64,000 nt of DNA from an uncultured Lachnospiraceae bacterium (GTDB taxonomy: Bacteria; Bacillota; Clostridia; Lachnospirales; Lachnospiraceae): contig CAJUNN010000003.1 in assembly GCA_910587955.1 (NCBI GenBank), positions 62,001 to 126,000 of the forward strand, given 5' to 3'. The notes below the pieces were generated by a model that had not been told where the DNA came from, searched no databases, and saw nothing but the letters and a program-made list of their open reading frames with translations. Below are positions 17,697 through 25,629 of the stretch, in pieces (within the stretch, counting starts at the first letter, position 1; each line of letters begins with the position of its first letter). The position numbers and the translations under genes were made by a program.

Positions 17697-18143
17697 CTAC
17701 ACCTCCTCCACGTAAATGGCTTTCTTGGGACAGGCTGCCACACAGGCCGGGCCTCCCTCCCGATCCATGCAGAAGTCGCATTTGACGATTTTCTTCCTGG
17801 TTACATCAGGCTTCGGAATCCCGTAGGGGCAGTTCATCACGCACATAAAACAGGCCCCGCAGCGCTTCTCGTCATAAAGTACATGGCCGCTTGCTTCGTC
17901 CCGGTACAAGGCGCCGCTCATACAGCTCTCCATGCACTTGGGGGAACTGCAGTGCCGGCAGAACATGGGCAGATACCCTCCCTTCCCGTCATTTACAATC
18001 TCATTGCGGGACTCGTTGGAGGGATCTCCAAAATCCAGCGTCTCCACCCCCGCCTTTCCGTCCGTTCTGTGGCTGTCCATACAGGCCAGGGCGCAGCTTT
18101 TGCATCCGTCACATTTGGAAGCATCAATTAGAATTCGTTTCAT
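17697..18143 (-). CDS. cooF: CooF-like polyferredoxin (4Fe-4S electron carrier)
   Basis: 148 residues with four cysteine groups typical of the DmsB/HycB/CooF family: CDGCKSCALAC, CRHCSSPKCMESC, CGACFMCVMNCPYG and CDFCMDREGGPACVAACP. This predicts four [4Fe-4S] clusters. It lies between cooS and the FAD oxidoreductase in one operon, so it should carry electrons from the CO dehydrogenase. No signal peptide, so cytoplasmic. Confidence 0.92.
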   Translation of the reverse strand: MKRILIDASKCDGCKSCALACMDSHRTDGKAGVETLDFGDPSNESRNEIVNDGKGGYLPMFCRHCSSPKCMESCMSGALYRDEASGHVLYDEKRCGACFMCVMNCPYGIPKPDVTRKKIVKCDFCMDREGGPACVAACPKKAIYVEEV

Positions 18144-18157
18144 ATGGTCCCCCCTTT

Positions 18158-20044
18158 CTAGATCTGCAGGCCTTTACGCTTATCCGCAATGATCTGTTCC
18201 AGGATATCTGCCGCTTTTACGGGATCCAGCTCCACAATCACCTGTCCGCCGGTAATATCCTTTAAATCTTCGGTGAGAACTTTTACAGTCAGATCGCTGC
18301 CCGCAATAAAGGGCTGCTGTCCCAGATGCAGCGGCAATCCCAGGGCTGCGCCGAACATACCGTCCGCCAAAGCCTGTTCCTCCAGCCACTGGGGCGCGGA
18401 CAGCACCAGGGGAAGCTGGGGAAGATCGATGTTCAATTCTTTCGCCAGGGCCGTGGCCACCATCTCCAGACGGCCGATGGCCAGGCAGGGACCGAAATTC
18501 AGTACCGGGGGGATCCCCAGGCTTTTGCAAACTTCTTTCAGCCCTTCTCCGGCAAGCTCCGCTGCTTCCGGCGTCATCAAGCCGCAGTTCTCGATTCCTC
18601 CGGAAGAGCAGCCTGCGGAAAGTACGATAATATCCCTCTTAATCAGTTCTTTCGTCAATTCTACCGTGCACACGTCATGCCCCAGGGCCGTCAGGTTGGA
18701 ACAGCCTACCACGCCGGCTACACCCTTGATTTTCCCGGACACAATGAGATCCAAAAGGGGCTTCCAGGATTTACCCAGGAATTCGTAAAGAGAGCCCTCG
18801 CTGACTCCGGTGAGGGTATTCTTATTTCCGTGCTCCGCAAGCAGACGCAGCTCCACCTGGCCCCGGCGTTCCTTGTAGGCTTCCACCACCGCATCCATCA
18901 CCCGGCTGCTAATCTCTTCCCTGCTACCAAAGGAGAACTGCATCAGCTCCGCATTGGCTTTTTTCGCCACATCGTCCAGGCAGATCTGCTTGATTTTCAA
19001 GGCATCGCAGATAGGCTCAATCCCAGGAAGGGTGCAGTTAAACTCGGAGAGAACCGCATCGATAGCTCCCGTAGCCAGCACTGCCTCGCTGGTGTAATTA
19101 TTGCCTGCATGCCCGTCAAAAATGTCCGTATAGTGGACGCCCCGCAGCTGCAGATCCTGGCCCACGCAGGTACATCCTACCAGCTTAAATCCCTTGGCGC
19201 CGGCAGCCTTTGCCTTCTCCAGCGCTTCCGGGGAGGCCAGACGCTCCTGGAGATCCACAAAGATGGAATGCTGATGGCCGGTAATCATAATGTTGATATA
19301 ATCCGGATCGATCACATGCAGTCCCACAGGGGCCATGCGGATCTGAGGCTCGCCCAGCATTACGTCATTTAAGAGATTGGTTAAAGTCAGCCCGTACAGT
19401 CCTGTGGAAATGCCAAGCCTTAAGCAGGTCATGAGCATATTCACCGGATCGGAATTTAAATTGGTGGAGCACTTCACCACGCCGGCGAAAACCTCGGACT
19501 TGGCGCCCCCGGGCAGGATGCCCAGCTCCTTCCATTTCCGATAGCGGGGGGCATAGGCCAGCTTTTCGATCAGCTCCATCTCCTCATAATCGGGCTTGTA
19601 CAGATCGGCAAGCACCTTCTCCGCCACTTCCAGGGCCATTTTATGTAAATCATCCGTCTCCTCAAGGCCAAATTCCCGCACCAGCAGGCGCAGGGCGTTC
19701 TCACCCTTGATAGCCCCTTGGGAAAGAGCCGTATGTTTCAGATTCAGAGCCGTATTTTCTACCACGTGAATGTAGCATCCGCTTCCGCTGGCTACCGCCC
19801 GCAGAAGATTGCGGGTAACAATCACATCCGCCGTAGCACCGCAGATTCCTCTTGGAGCCGACGGGGTAATCCGGCAGGGACCGTTGGAGCAGAGACGGCA
19901 GCACACGCCCTTTAAGCCGAAACCACATTTCGTCTTCTGTCCGTCCACCCGGTGGTGGGACGTTTCCAGAGGCAGCCCTGCAATAAATTCCTCCAGGGGC
20001 TTGTCCGCGCTTTTACAGGTGTTGCATCCATAGCATTCGTTCAT
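18158..20044 (-). CDS. cooS: CooS-type carbon monoxide dehydrogenase, divergent active site
   Basis: Nickel-iron CO dehydrogenase catalytic subunit, 628 residues from ATG 20044 (AAAGGAGG upstream; the frame from 20080 has no ribosome site). D- and B-cluster cysteines are in CGFGLKGVCCRLCSNGPC (40-57) and at C68. All six C-cluster ligands can be aligned: H257 (GHQH), C293 (CTCVGQ), C337 (EFNCTLP), C448 (VVGCSN), C479 (SAGCSS) and C520 (FGPCL). However, the catalytic His of the HxxHxxH tunnel aligns with Tyr91, and the catalytic Lys before the C-terminus aligns with Gln557 (PQWLEEQALADG). No acetyl-CoA synthase gene is nearby. CO oxidation is therefore likely but not certain. Confidence 0.9.
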   Translation of the reverse strand: MNECYGCNTCKSADKPLEEFIAGLPLETSHHRVDGQKTKCGFGLKGVCCRLCSNGPCRITPSAPRGICGATADVIVTRNLLRAVASGSGCYIHVVENTALNLKHTALSQGAIKGENALRLLVREFGLEETDDLHKMALEVAEKVLADLYKPDYEEMELIEKLAYAPRYRKWKELGILPGGAKSEVFAGVVKCSTNLNSDPVNMLMTCLRLGISTGLYGLTLTNLLNDVMLGEPQIRMAPVGLHVIDPDYINIMITGHQHSIFVDLQERLASPEALEKAKAAGAKGFKLVGCTCVGQDLQLRGVHYTDIFDGHAGNNYTSEAVLATGAIDAVLSEFNCTLPGIEPICDALKIKQICLDDVAKKANAELMQFSFGSREEISSRVMDAVVEAYKERRGQVELRLLAEHGNKNTLTGVSEGSLYEFLGKSWKPLLDLIVSGKIKGVAGVVGCSNLTALGHDVCTVELTKELIKRDIIVLSAGCSSGGIENCGLMTPEAAELAGEGLKEVCKSLGIPPVLNFGPCLAIGRLEMVATALAKELNIDLPQLPLVLSAPQWLEEQALADGMFGAALGLPLHLGQQPFIAGSDLTVKVLTEDLKDITGGQVIVELDPVKAADILEQIIADKRKGLQI

Positions 20045-20135
20045 GTTGTTCCTCCTTTGTGTAATGAGCTTATTTTCCAAGGACTAATCGCTTACGACAA
20101 GCCCTTTCTTTTCCGCAATTCTCTACGGCCTCTTT

Positions 20136-20183
20136 TCAAAGATATTCCCGTTTTGCCTTCTCCTCGTATTCTTCCAGCAGCAT
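20136..20183 (-). CDS. Possible 15-residue leader peptide ahead of cooS
   Basis: ATG at 20183 with a perfect GGAGG (20196-20192) 8 bases upstream, 15 codons and a TGA, encoding a charged peptide (MLLEEYEEKAKREYL). It lies inside the roughly 200-base cooS leader, downstream of the promoter at 20248-20276 and about 90 bases before cooS. It could be a regulatory uORF or a chance frame. No homology is claimed. Confidence 0.35.
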   Translation of the reverse strand: MLLEEYEEKAKREYL

Positions 20184-20247
20184 ATTCCGCACCTCCATCC
20201 GAAGCGGTATGGTCTGTGTTGTTTCTTTTTCCTAAAAATCTCCTTTC

Positions 20248-20276
20248 ATTATACGGCTTTTGCATCTTTCTGGCAA
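20248..20276 (-). promoter_or_regulatory. Sigma-A promoter for the cooS operon
   Basis: Minus strand TTGCCA (20276-20271), 17-base spacer, TATAAT (20253-20248). The spacing and -10 are perfect. The 20045-20452 gap holds this promoter, a long leader, a possible leader ORF and, at its far end, the leuD terminator; I see no other gene. Confidence 0.75.
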
Positions 20277-20393
20277 GATCCGAGAAGTGTGACCGCAGAA
20301 ATCTGCTGCTTATTTTTTTCTATCAAGGGAATGGGAAAGCGGATTTGCCTTCCTTAGAACTAATTTATTTTAACACAACAGAAAGAAAAAAGA

Positions 20394-20437
20394 ACGAAAA
20401 AAACAGAAAACACCGCCCTATAAAAGAACGGTATTTT
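20394..20437 (-). terminator. Intrinsic terminator after leuD
   Basis: Minus strand arms AAAATACCG (20437-20429) and CGGTGTTTT (20415-20407), 9 bp with one wobble, loop of 13, then a T-rich run. Sixteen bases after the leuD stop. Confidence 0.7.
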
Positions 20438-20452
20438 CCGCAAGCGAAACAT

Positions 20453-20938
20453 CTATTTCTCGTTGATATAGTTTATCAACCCCTCAGCCTTGATAATCTT
20501 CTGCATAAATTCCGGGAACGCCTGGCCCTGATACTCCTTTCCGGTTGTCCGGTTGTAGATCCTTCCGCTGTCAAAATCCACCTCCACCTGGTCGCCCTCC
20601 CGGATATCTTTTGCCGCCTCCGGACACTCAATAATGGGAAGGCCGATGTTGATAGCATTGCGGTAAAAAATCCGGGCGAAGGTCTCCGCAATCACACAGG
20701 ATATACCGGATACTTTGATCACCAGCGGCGCATGTTCCCGGGAGGAACCGCAGCCGAAATTCTTATTGGCCACCATAATGTCGCCGGGCTGCACTTTTTT
20801 CACAAACTCTTTGTCAATATCCTCCATGCAGTGTTCTGCCAGCTCCTTGGGATCCGCGATGGCCAGATACCGGGCGGGGATGATGACATCCGTGTCTACA
20901 TTGTCTCCATATTTAAAAACGCTTCCTTTTGCCTGCAT
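20453..20938 (-). CDS. leuD: 3-isopropylmalate dehydratase small subunit
   Basis: Small subunit of isopropylmalate isomerase in leucine synthesis; 161 residues, the short form of anaerobes and archaea. Hallmarks are YGDNVDTDVIIPARYL near the start and NFGCGSSREHAP at about residue 55. The start is ATG 20938 with AGGAG upstream; the frame extends further only because an intergenic repeat lacks stops. It forms an operon with leuC, from which a hairpin repeat separates it. Confidence 0.95.
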   Translation of the reverse strand: MQAKGSVFKYGDNVDTDVIIPARYLAIADPKELAEHCMEDIDKEFVKKVQPGDIMVANKNFGCGSSREHAPLVIKVSGISCVIAETFARIFYRNAINIGLPIIECPEAAKDIREGDQVEVDFDSGRIYNRTTGKEYQGQAFPEFMQKIIKAEGLINYINEK

Positions 20939-20952
20939 TGGGTTTCTCCTAT

Positions 20953-21073
20953 TTTTAGTTCCGCATTCGCCCTTCCTGCCCCCCTTCCTTAGAAGGATTT
21001 CCAGCCGCATTCTGCGCCTGTATATTCTTCTGGCACTGGCCGGGCTTCTGCTGTTTTTAGTTCCGCATCTGCC
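20953..21073. repeat. Modular hairpin repeat, copy A (leuC-leuD gap)
   Basis: About 120 bases. On the minus strand it reads GATGCGGAACTAAAAA, CAGCAGAAGCCCGG, a hairpin core with GGCGCAGAATGCGGCTGGAA, then GGGCGAATGCGGAACTAAAAA. Arms GCCC...GGGC and AGAAGGAT...ATNTTCTTCT can pair. The same modules occur at 22374, 36661 and 52010. Confidence 0.7.
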
Positions 21074-21080
21074 TTCTCTT

Positions 21081-22349
21081 TTATAATCCCAGCTCCGCCG
21101 GAGCAGAGATTTTTCCGGTTACTGCACTTGCCGTCGCTACGGCCGGGCTTGCCAGATAGACCTCAGAGTCCACATGGCCCATACGGCCCACAAAGTTCCG
21201 GTTGGTGGTGGAAACACAGCGCTCGCCTGCCGCCAGGATTCCCATATAGCCTCCCAGACAGGGACCGCAGGTGGGCGTACTGACCGCCGCCCCGGCCTCG
21301 ATAAAGATTTTCAGCAGGCCCTCCTCCATGGCATCCATATAAATCTTCTGGGTTCCGGGAATTACGATACAGCGAAGTCCCTTTTTTACCTTTCTTCCTT
21401 TCAGAATAGCCGCCGCCGTCCGCAGATCGTCCATCCTTCCGTTGGTGCAGGATCCGATCACTACCTGGTCAATGGCAATCTCTTCTTTCACTTCATCCAC
21501 TGTCCTGGTATTTTCCGGCAGGTGGGGGAAGGCCACCGTAGATTTCAGGGTGCTCAAATCAATGGTGTACGTCTCGTCATACTCTGCATCCGCATCCGCC
21601 TCATAGATCCGGTACGGCCTTTGGGAATGTTCCTTCATATAAGCCACGGCCAGATCGTCTGCCGGAAAGATCCCGTTCTTGCCTCCTGCCTCAATGGCCA
21701 TATTGGCAATGGTAAACCGGTCGTCCATGGACAAATTCCCCACACCTTCCCCCACAAACTCCATGGATTTGTAGAGGGCGCCGTCGACGCCTATCATTCC
21801 GATAATATGAAGGATCACATCCTTGCCGCTGACCCATTTGGAGGGCTTTCCCGTCAGGTGGAATTTGATGGCGGAAGGCACCTTAAACCAGGCCTTTCCC
21901 GTAGCCATTCCGGCTGCCATATCCGTGCTGCCTACTCCCGTGGAAAACGCGCCCAGGGCGCCGTAGGTACAGGTGTGGGAATCAGCGCCTATGATGCAGT
22001 CTCCCGCTACAGTCAGCCCCTTCTCCGGCAGCAATGCGTGTTCAATCCCCATCTCTCCCACGTCAAAATAATTGGTCACTTCATGCCTGCAGGCGAATTC
22101 CCGTACACATTTGCAGTTTTCTGCCGACTTTATGTCCTTGTTGGGGATAAAATGGTCCATAACCAGGGCAATCTTGTCTTTGTGGAATACTTCCTGCGCC
22201 TTTAATTTTTCCATCTCCCGGATGGCCACCGGGGTGGTGATATCATTTCCCAGCACCAGATCCAGGTCCGCTTCAATGAGCTGTCCGGCTTTTACCTCCG
22301 GAAGGCCTGCATGAGCTGCCAGAATCTTTTGCGTCATTGTCATTCCCAT
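21081..22349 (-). CDS. leuC: 3-isopropylmalate dehydratase large subunit
   Basis: Large [4Fe-4S] subunit of isopropylmalate isomerase; 422 residues, the shorter LeuC2/HACN type. Cluster cysteines are in VIGSCTNGR (near residue 300) and TPTCGPCLGG (near 360, CxxC); GADSHTCTYGALG is also conserved. The start is ATG 22349 with AGGAGG upstream; the longer frame from 22451 is created by an intergenic repeat. A LysR regulator is transcribed divergently and probably controls it. Confidence 0.95.
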   Translation of the reverse strand: MGMTMTQKILAAHAGLPEVKAGQLIEADLDLVLGNDITTPVAIREMEKLKAQEVFHKDKIALVMDHFIPNKDIKSAENCKCVREFACRHEVTNYFDVGEMGIEHALLPEKGLTVAGDCIIGADSHTCTYGALGAFSTGVGSTDMAAGMATGKAWFKVPSAIKFHLTGKPSKWVSGKDVILHIIGMIGVDGALYKSMEFVGEGVGNLSMDDRFTIANMAIEAGGKNGIFPADDLAVAYMKEHSQRPYRIYEADADAEYDETYTIDLSTLKSTVAFPHLPENTRTVDEVKEEIAIDQVVIGSCTNGRMDDLRTAAAILKGRKVKKGLRCIVIPGTQKIYMDAMEEGLLKIFIEAGAAVSTPTCGPCLGGYMGILAAGERCVSTTNRNFVGRMGHVDSEVYLASPAVATASAVTGKISAPAELGL

Positions 22350-22373
22350 CTTGTTTCTCCTCCTATTGTTTAT

Positions 22374-22506
22374 ACGGGCTTCTGCTGTTTTGATTTTAGT
22401 TCCGCATCCGCCCTTCCAGCCCCCCTTCCTTAGAAGGATTTCCAGCCGCATTCTGCGTCTGTAATTCCTTCTGGGGGCTCTCCGGGCTTCTGCTGATTCC
22501 AGTTCT
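22374..22506. repeat. Modular hairpin repeat, copy B (leuC leader)
   Basis: About 130 bases, very close to copy A across the core: both share the 34-base-plus segment starting GCAGAATGCGGCTGGAAATC on the minus strand. Arms AGCCCCC and GGGGGCT pair. A second, partial CAGCAGAAGCCCG module follows toward leuC. Because the leuC promoter is predicted at 22530-22558, this copy would be part of the leuC 5' leader RNA. Confidence 0.7.
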
Positions 22507-22529
22507 AAATTTGCTTTTTATTTTCTTGT

Positions 22530-22558
22530 ATTCTAACACACTTCCAGATATAATTGAA
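22530..22558 (-). promoter_or_regulatory. Candidate leuC promoter
   Basis: Minus strand TTCAAT, 17 bases, TAGAAT. The -10 is 5/6, the -35 poor, as expected for a promoter that needs a LysR-type activator. The activator site at 22565-22598 would be centred near -58. Confidence 0.5.
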
Positions 22559-22564
22559 ATATAT

Positions 22565-22598
22565 AATATAAATATTTATTATAAGTTATATTTATATT
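22565..22598. promoter_or_regulatory. Perfect inverted repeat, probable LysR operator
   Basis: AATATAAATA (22565-22574) and TATTTATATT (22589-22598) are perfect 10-base arms, spaced by 14 bases, in the AT-rich gap between leuC and the divergent LysR gene. Confidence 0.6.
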
Positions 22599-22649
22599 AC
22601 AGAAACCGAAACTGCCCTGCCGGGCACATCGCCAGAAAGGAGCCGACCT

Positions 22650-23552
22650 GTGAACCAGAACCTTTCCCTGTACCGCATTTTTTACGCCGTCGCCCTGGCG
22701 GGAAATATTTCCAAAGCTGCCGAAAGCCTTTATCTAAGCCAGCCTGCCGTCAGCCAGTCCATACGGAAACTGGAGCAAGCTCTAAAAACGGATCTTTTCC
22801 TGCGGAATTCCCGCGGCGTGCAGCTCACCCAGGAGGGAGAAGTGCTATTCTCCCACGTAAAATCGGCTTTCCAATCCCTGGAACAGGCGGAAAGCCAGCT
22901 TAAGCTGCGCCGGGAGCTGGGCGTGGGACATCTGCGCATCGGCGTCAGCTCTACGCTGTGCAAGTATGTCCTTCTACCCTATCTGAAAGATTTTATCAAG
23001 CGCCGCCCCCATGTCCGCATCACCATCGCCTGCCAGTCCACCGGCCACACCCTGAAGATGCTGGAAGAAGGGGATCTGGACTTGGGACTGATCGGAAAGC
23101 CCCAGAAGTTTAAAGATCTGGAATTTCACCCGGTGCGCCAGATTCAGGATACCTTTGTGGCCTCCAAAGGATATCTGGAAAATCTTTCACGGCTCCCGGA
23201 TGAAGCAGCCGGCTCTTTCCTCACCCGCGGAACTTTGATGATGCTGGACAAGGATAATCTCACGCGCCGGTATCTGGACAGCTGCTTCCGGAAAGAAAAT
23301 CTGGTTCCGAAGCATATTCTGGAAGCTACCTCTATGGATCTCCTCATTGATTTTGCTAAAATCGGTCTGGGGATCGCCTGTGTGATCCGGGAGTTTGTAG
23401 AAACCGAATTAAAATCCCAAAGCCTCGTAGAGCTTCCCTCTCCCCTTCCCATTGCTCCCAGGGACATCGGCTTTGTCTTTTCCCCCGGACGGGAATATCC
23501 CGAACTCTGCCGGGAACTGATAAGCCCCTGTCTCAAAACCCTTTCTCCTTAA
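22650..23552 (+). CDS. LysR-family transcriptional regulator (probable leuCD regulator)
   Basis: 300 residues. Winged HTH at residues 1-60 (AVALAGNISKAAESLYLSQP, then AVSQSIRKLE), followed by the effector-binding domain from about residue 90 (GVGHLRIGVSSTLCKYVLLP). The start is GTG 22650 with AAAGGAG upstream. It is divergent from leuCD and shares a control region holding a strong inverted repeat, so I infer it controls leuCD; the effector is unknown. Its 3' end overlaps the convergent lipase gene by 20 bases. Confidence 0.88.
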   Translation: MNQNLSLYRIFYAVALAGNISKAAESLYLSQPAVSQSIRKLEQALKTDLFLRNSRGVQLTQEGEVLFSHVKSAFQSLEQAESQLKLRRELGVGHLRIGVSSTLCKYVLLPYLKDFIKRRPHVRITIACQSTGHTLKMLEEGDLDLGLIGKPQKFKDLEFHPVRQIQDTFVASKGYLENLSRLPDEAAGSFLTRGTLMMLDKDNLTRRYLDSCFRKENLVPKHILEATSMDLLIDFAKIGLGIACVIREFVETELKSQSLVELPSPLPIAPRDIGFVFSPGREYPELCRELISPCLKTLSP

Positions 23553-24921
23553 GCTCCGCAGCAATCTGCACGTAGGCTTCTGCCACATCAAATCCCTTGT
23601 AATCCTGGCGCTTCAAATCAATCATATCCCCATGGGAAATACCACGCATCCATTTGTTTCGGAAAACACCCCGGAATTCCCCCCACTTGGCGGAATCCGT
23701 GCTGACAAGGCCGTCGTTCTCCCCTTCTAGGAGACGGATCAGGCACCAGGGAAAGGCAAGCAGCAGGTGGCTCCAGGGATATTTCATCCGGGAAGCATAG
23801 CTCTGATAGTATACCTGGGGATCGTCCGGGGTCTCTTTATTAAACCGGGCGCTCTCTGCCGTGGAAAACTGACGGGTGGCTGTATAAAAGTCCGGGTTCC
23901 GATCCCCGAATCTCAAAAAAGTCCGGTCAAAGCACCCGGCCACAAAACGGTAAAGCCCGTCCGGAAGCCGGCAGGCATAGTCTACAAAACGGCAGCCCCG
24001 GTGAGGCGTGCTCATCGTGGTCAGGGAAGCCACATAGGGAGCCATGTGAAGGTGCGTAATGGCATAACGGGCATCCAAGCCGCCCTTGGAATGGGCAATG
24101 ATGTTGACCTTTCCGGCTCCCGTTTCCTCCAGTATCTTCCGTATCCGGACGCGGATATCTTCCCCGTTGCAGGCAATGGTTCCAAATGCCTCTTGATTTC
24201 CGTAGTAAATGACGGCTCCGTTGCGCATCAGTTCCCGGGGAATCCTGCCCCAGTAATTGAAATAGCGCAGATCCCGGAAACCGATGCCGTGCACCATCAA
24301 AAGCGGATACCGGGTCTTACAAATCTGTGTGTCCGCCCGCAGCCTGCTTTGCAGCACCTTCTCCCGCTCAAAGTCATACTCCTCATAGACCAGACGACAG
24401 GCATAGAGAAGAACTGCCAAATTGACCAGGGGAATCCACATGGTCAAGAGCATCAAAAGCCTTCTTCCAATACTCAGCCGCCTGGAAGTAAAAAAGATCC
24501 GCAGGGTTCCGGCCGCCATCAGGGAAAAAATTCCGCAGGCAGACAGAACCGCTCCGGCAATCCGAAGCCCCGGACTCAAAGCCTCCAATACCGTCCCCCG
24601 GATAAAAAGATTCACAAAAACGGGAACCTGTACCGCCATGCCGTAAAAGCCGCAGTAGATAAGCCTTCTTCCGCCCAGCATCATACGTACACGAAAGCCC
24701 GTCTTTTCTTTATCAAAGACGGGCATAAACAGCAGCCAGAGATATACAAGAAAACCCCCGGCCGCTGGTACAGACAAAAGCAAAACACGGACTGCCCCGG
24801 GATATCCGGCGTCCGCCAGAGCACCGGACAGCAGGGCAATCAGGATAACACTATTTAACATGCAGGGAACCGCCAACGCCAGAAATAAGCATCCCCAGAA
24901 TTTCTTCATAAGCCTGCTCAC
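23533..24921 (-). CDS. Membrane-anchored alpha/beta-hydrolase (lipase-like)
   Basis: 462 residues in two halves. Residues 1-180 hold about five hydrophobic helices. From about 205 there is a hydrolase domain: YPLLMVHGIGFRDLRYF (oxyanion HG at 211-212), nucleophile elbow IIAHSKGGLD with Ser278, TMSTPHRG, a late aspartate in EGENDGLVS, and histidine in ISHGDMID. This resembles bacterial triacylglycerol lipase/esterase-like proteins. The start is taken as GTG 24921, overlapping the PilZ gene stop (GTGA); ATG 24909 is also possible. Its place after GGDEF and PilZ genes suggests c-di-GMP-linked expression; substrate unknown. Confidence 0.75.
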   Translation of the reverse strand: MSRLMKKFWGCLFLALAVPCMLNSVILIALLSGALADAGYPGAVRVLLLSVPAAGGFLVYLWLLFMPVFDKEKTGFRVRMMLGGRRLIYCGFYGMAVQVPVFVNLFIRGTVLEALSPGLRIAGAVLSACGIFSLMAAGTLRIFFTSRRLSIGRRLLMLLTMWIPLVNLAVLLYACRLVYEEYDFEREKVLQSRLRADTQICKTRYPLLMVHGIGFRDLRYFNYWGRIPRELMRNGAVIYYGNQEAFGTIACNGEDIRVRIRKILEETGAGKVNIIAHSKGGLDARYAITHLHMAPYVASLTTMSTPHRGCRFVDYACRLPDGLYRFVAGCFDRTFLRFGDRNPDFYTATRQFSTAESARFNKETPDDPQVYYQSYASRMKYPWSHLLLAFPWCLIRLLEGENDGLVSTDSAKWGEFRGVFRNKWMRGISHGDMIDLKRQDYKGFDVAEAYVQIAAELKEKGF

Positions 24922-25628
24922 CTTTTCCCACGGTCCCTGGAGGCTCTTTTTTTGCGCTGGATATCAAAAATACTCTGCATAATCTTCTCCCGCTCCGCTT
25001 CGTTCAGCTCAATGAACTGGCAGCCGTACACAAATCCGGACTCTTCCTTGTCCGTAACCCGCAGAATCTGGCAGAGCAGAAGGGAAAGCTCCCGTTCCGG
25101 CATCAGCTGCACTTTCAGGAGAAATTTATCGCCGATATGGCAGGCATACTCCGTGCCCACACAGGCGCCGCCTACACTGATGTTTAAAAGCCTGGCCGGC
25201 TCCTCCGCAAAACTAATTTTCCCAACAGGTGTAATGCTGGCCTCCAAATCCGTATCCAGACGGAAAAAAGCTCTGTCATTTCCGATTTTCACAAACGTCA
25301 GATCCTCCACCCGCCAAATCAGATTCTCTTCCGGTGTAACTGCCCCCTCCAGGTAAACTGCCTTTGCATCCTGATCGCTGTAACCCCGGATTTTTACATT
25401 TATGGTTTCCTCTTTCTGAAAGACATCCCCATCGGAATACTGGTAAAGCCGGGCCGTAGTACCCCGGATCTCCTGCAATTTGGCCACGAAAAGCAGACGT
25501 TCCTCCGCAGTCATTACCTCCACCCGCATACCGGAATACTGTTCCACTTCCTCCGGCTGCGGCTTTTTTTCCTTTTCCTTTACCGGCTCCGCCTTTTCCT
25601 TTTTTCCCAGAAACCCAAACAATCCCAT
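24918..25628 (-). CDS. PilZ-domain c-di-GMP effector (YcgR/DgrA-like)
   Basis: 236 residues. After a short start (GLFGFLG) and a lysine/glutamate-rich linker (8-28) comes a YcgR-N-like domain (about 30-112), then a PilZ domain with both c-di-GMP motifs: RAFFR (R119, R123) and NISVGG (149-154), with Asn in place of the usual Asp. ATG 25628 follows the upstream stop at once and has GGAGG; longer frames run into the GGDEF gene. This should read the c-di-GMP made by its neighbour; in motile species such proteins slow the flagellum. Confidence 0.85.
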   Translation of the reverse strand: MGLFGFLGKKEKAEPVKEKEKKPQPEEVEQYSGMRVEVMTAEERLLFVAKLQEIRGTTARLYQYSDGDVFQKEETINVKIRGYSDQDAKAVYLEGAVTPEENLIWRVEDLTFVKIGNDRAFFRLDTDLEASITPVGKISFAEEPARLLNISVGGACVGTEYACHIGDKFLLKVQLMPERELSLLLCQILRVTDKEESGFVYGCQFIELNEAEREKIMQSIFDIQRKKRASRDRGKR

Positions 25629-25629
25629 A

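Noticed and set aside
20136..20206. Longer leader ORF starting at the upstream ATG (about 20198)
   Set aside because: That ATG has no ribosome site; the inner ATG at 20183 has GGAGG at ideal distance, so only the shorter frame is kept as a candidate.
19952..20992. 346-codon open frame on the plus strand across cooS, the gap and leuD
   Set aside because: It lies opposite well-supported genes, has no homology that I recognise and no ribosome site; the gap part simply lacks stops.
21174..22205. 343-codon plus-strand frame
   Set aside because: Antisense shadow of leuC.
20953..22506. leuC/leuD repeats as N-terminal coding extensions (MRLEILLRKGG... in both genes)
   Set aside because: The same peptide start arises in both only because the repeat is the same; good ribosome sites lie at the later ATGs, and the extensions are absent from LeuC and LeuD families.
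22350..22650. Leucine T-box or leucine-rich leader peptide before leuC
   Set aside because: No T-box sequence and no run of Leu codons; the region is explained by the repeat, the promoter and the LysR site.
23767..24858. 363-codon plus-strand frame
   Set aside because: Antisense shadow of the lipase-like gene, whose motifs are clear on the minus strand.
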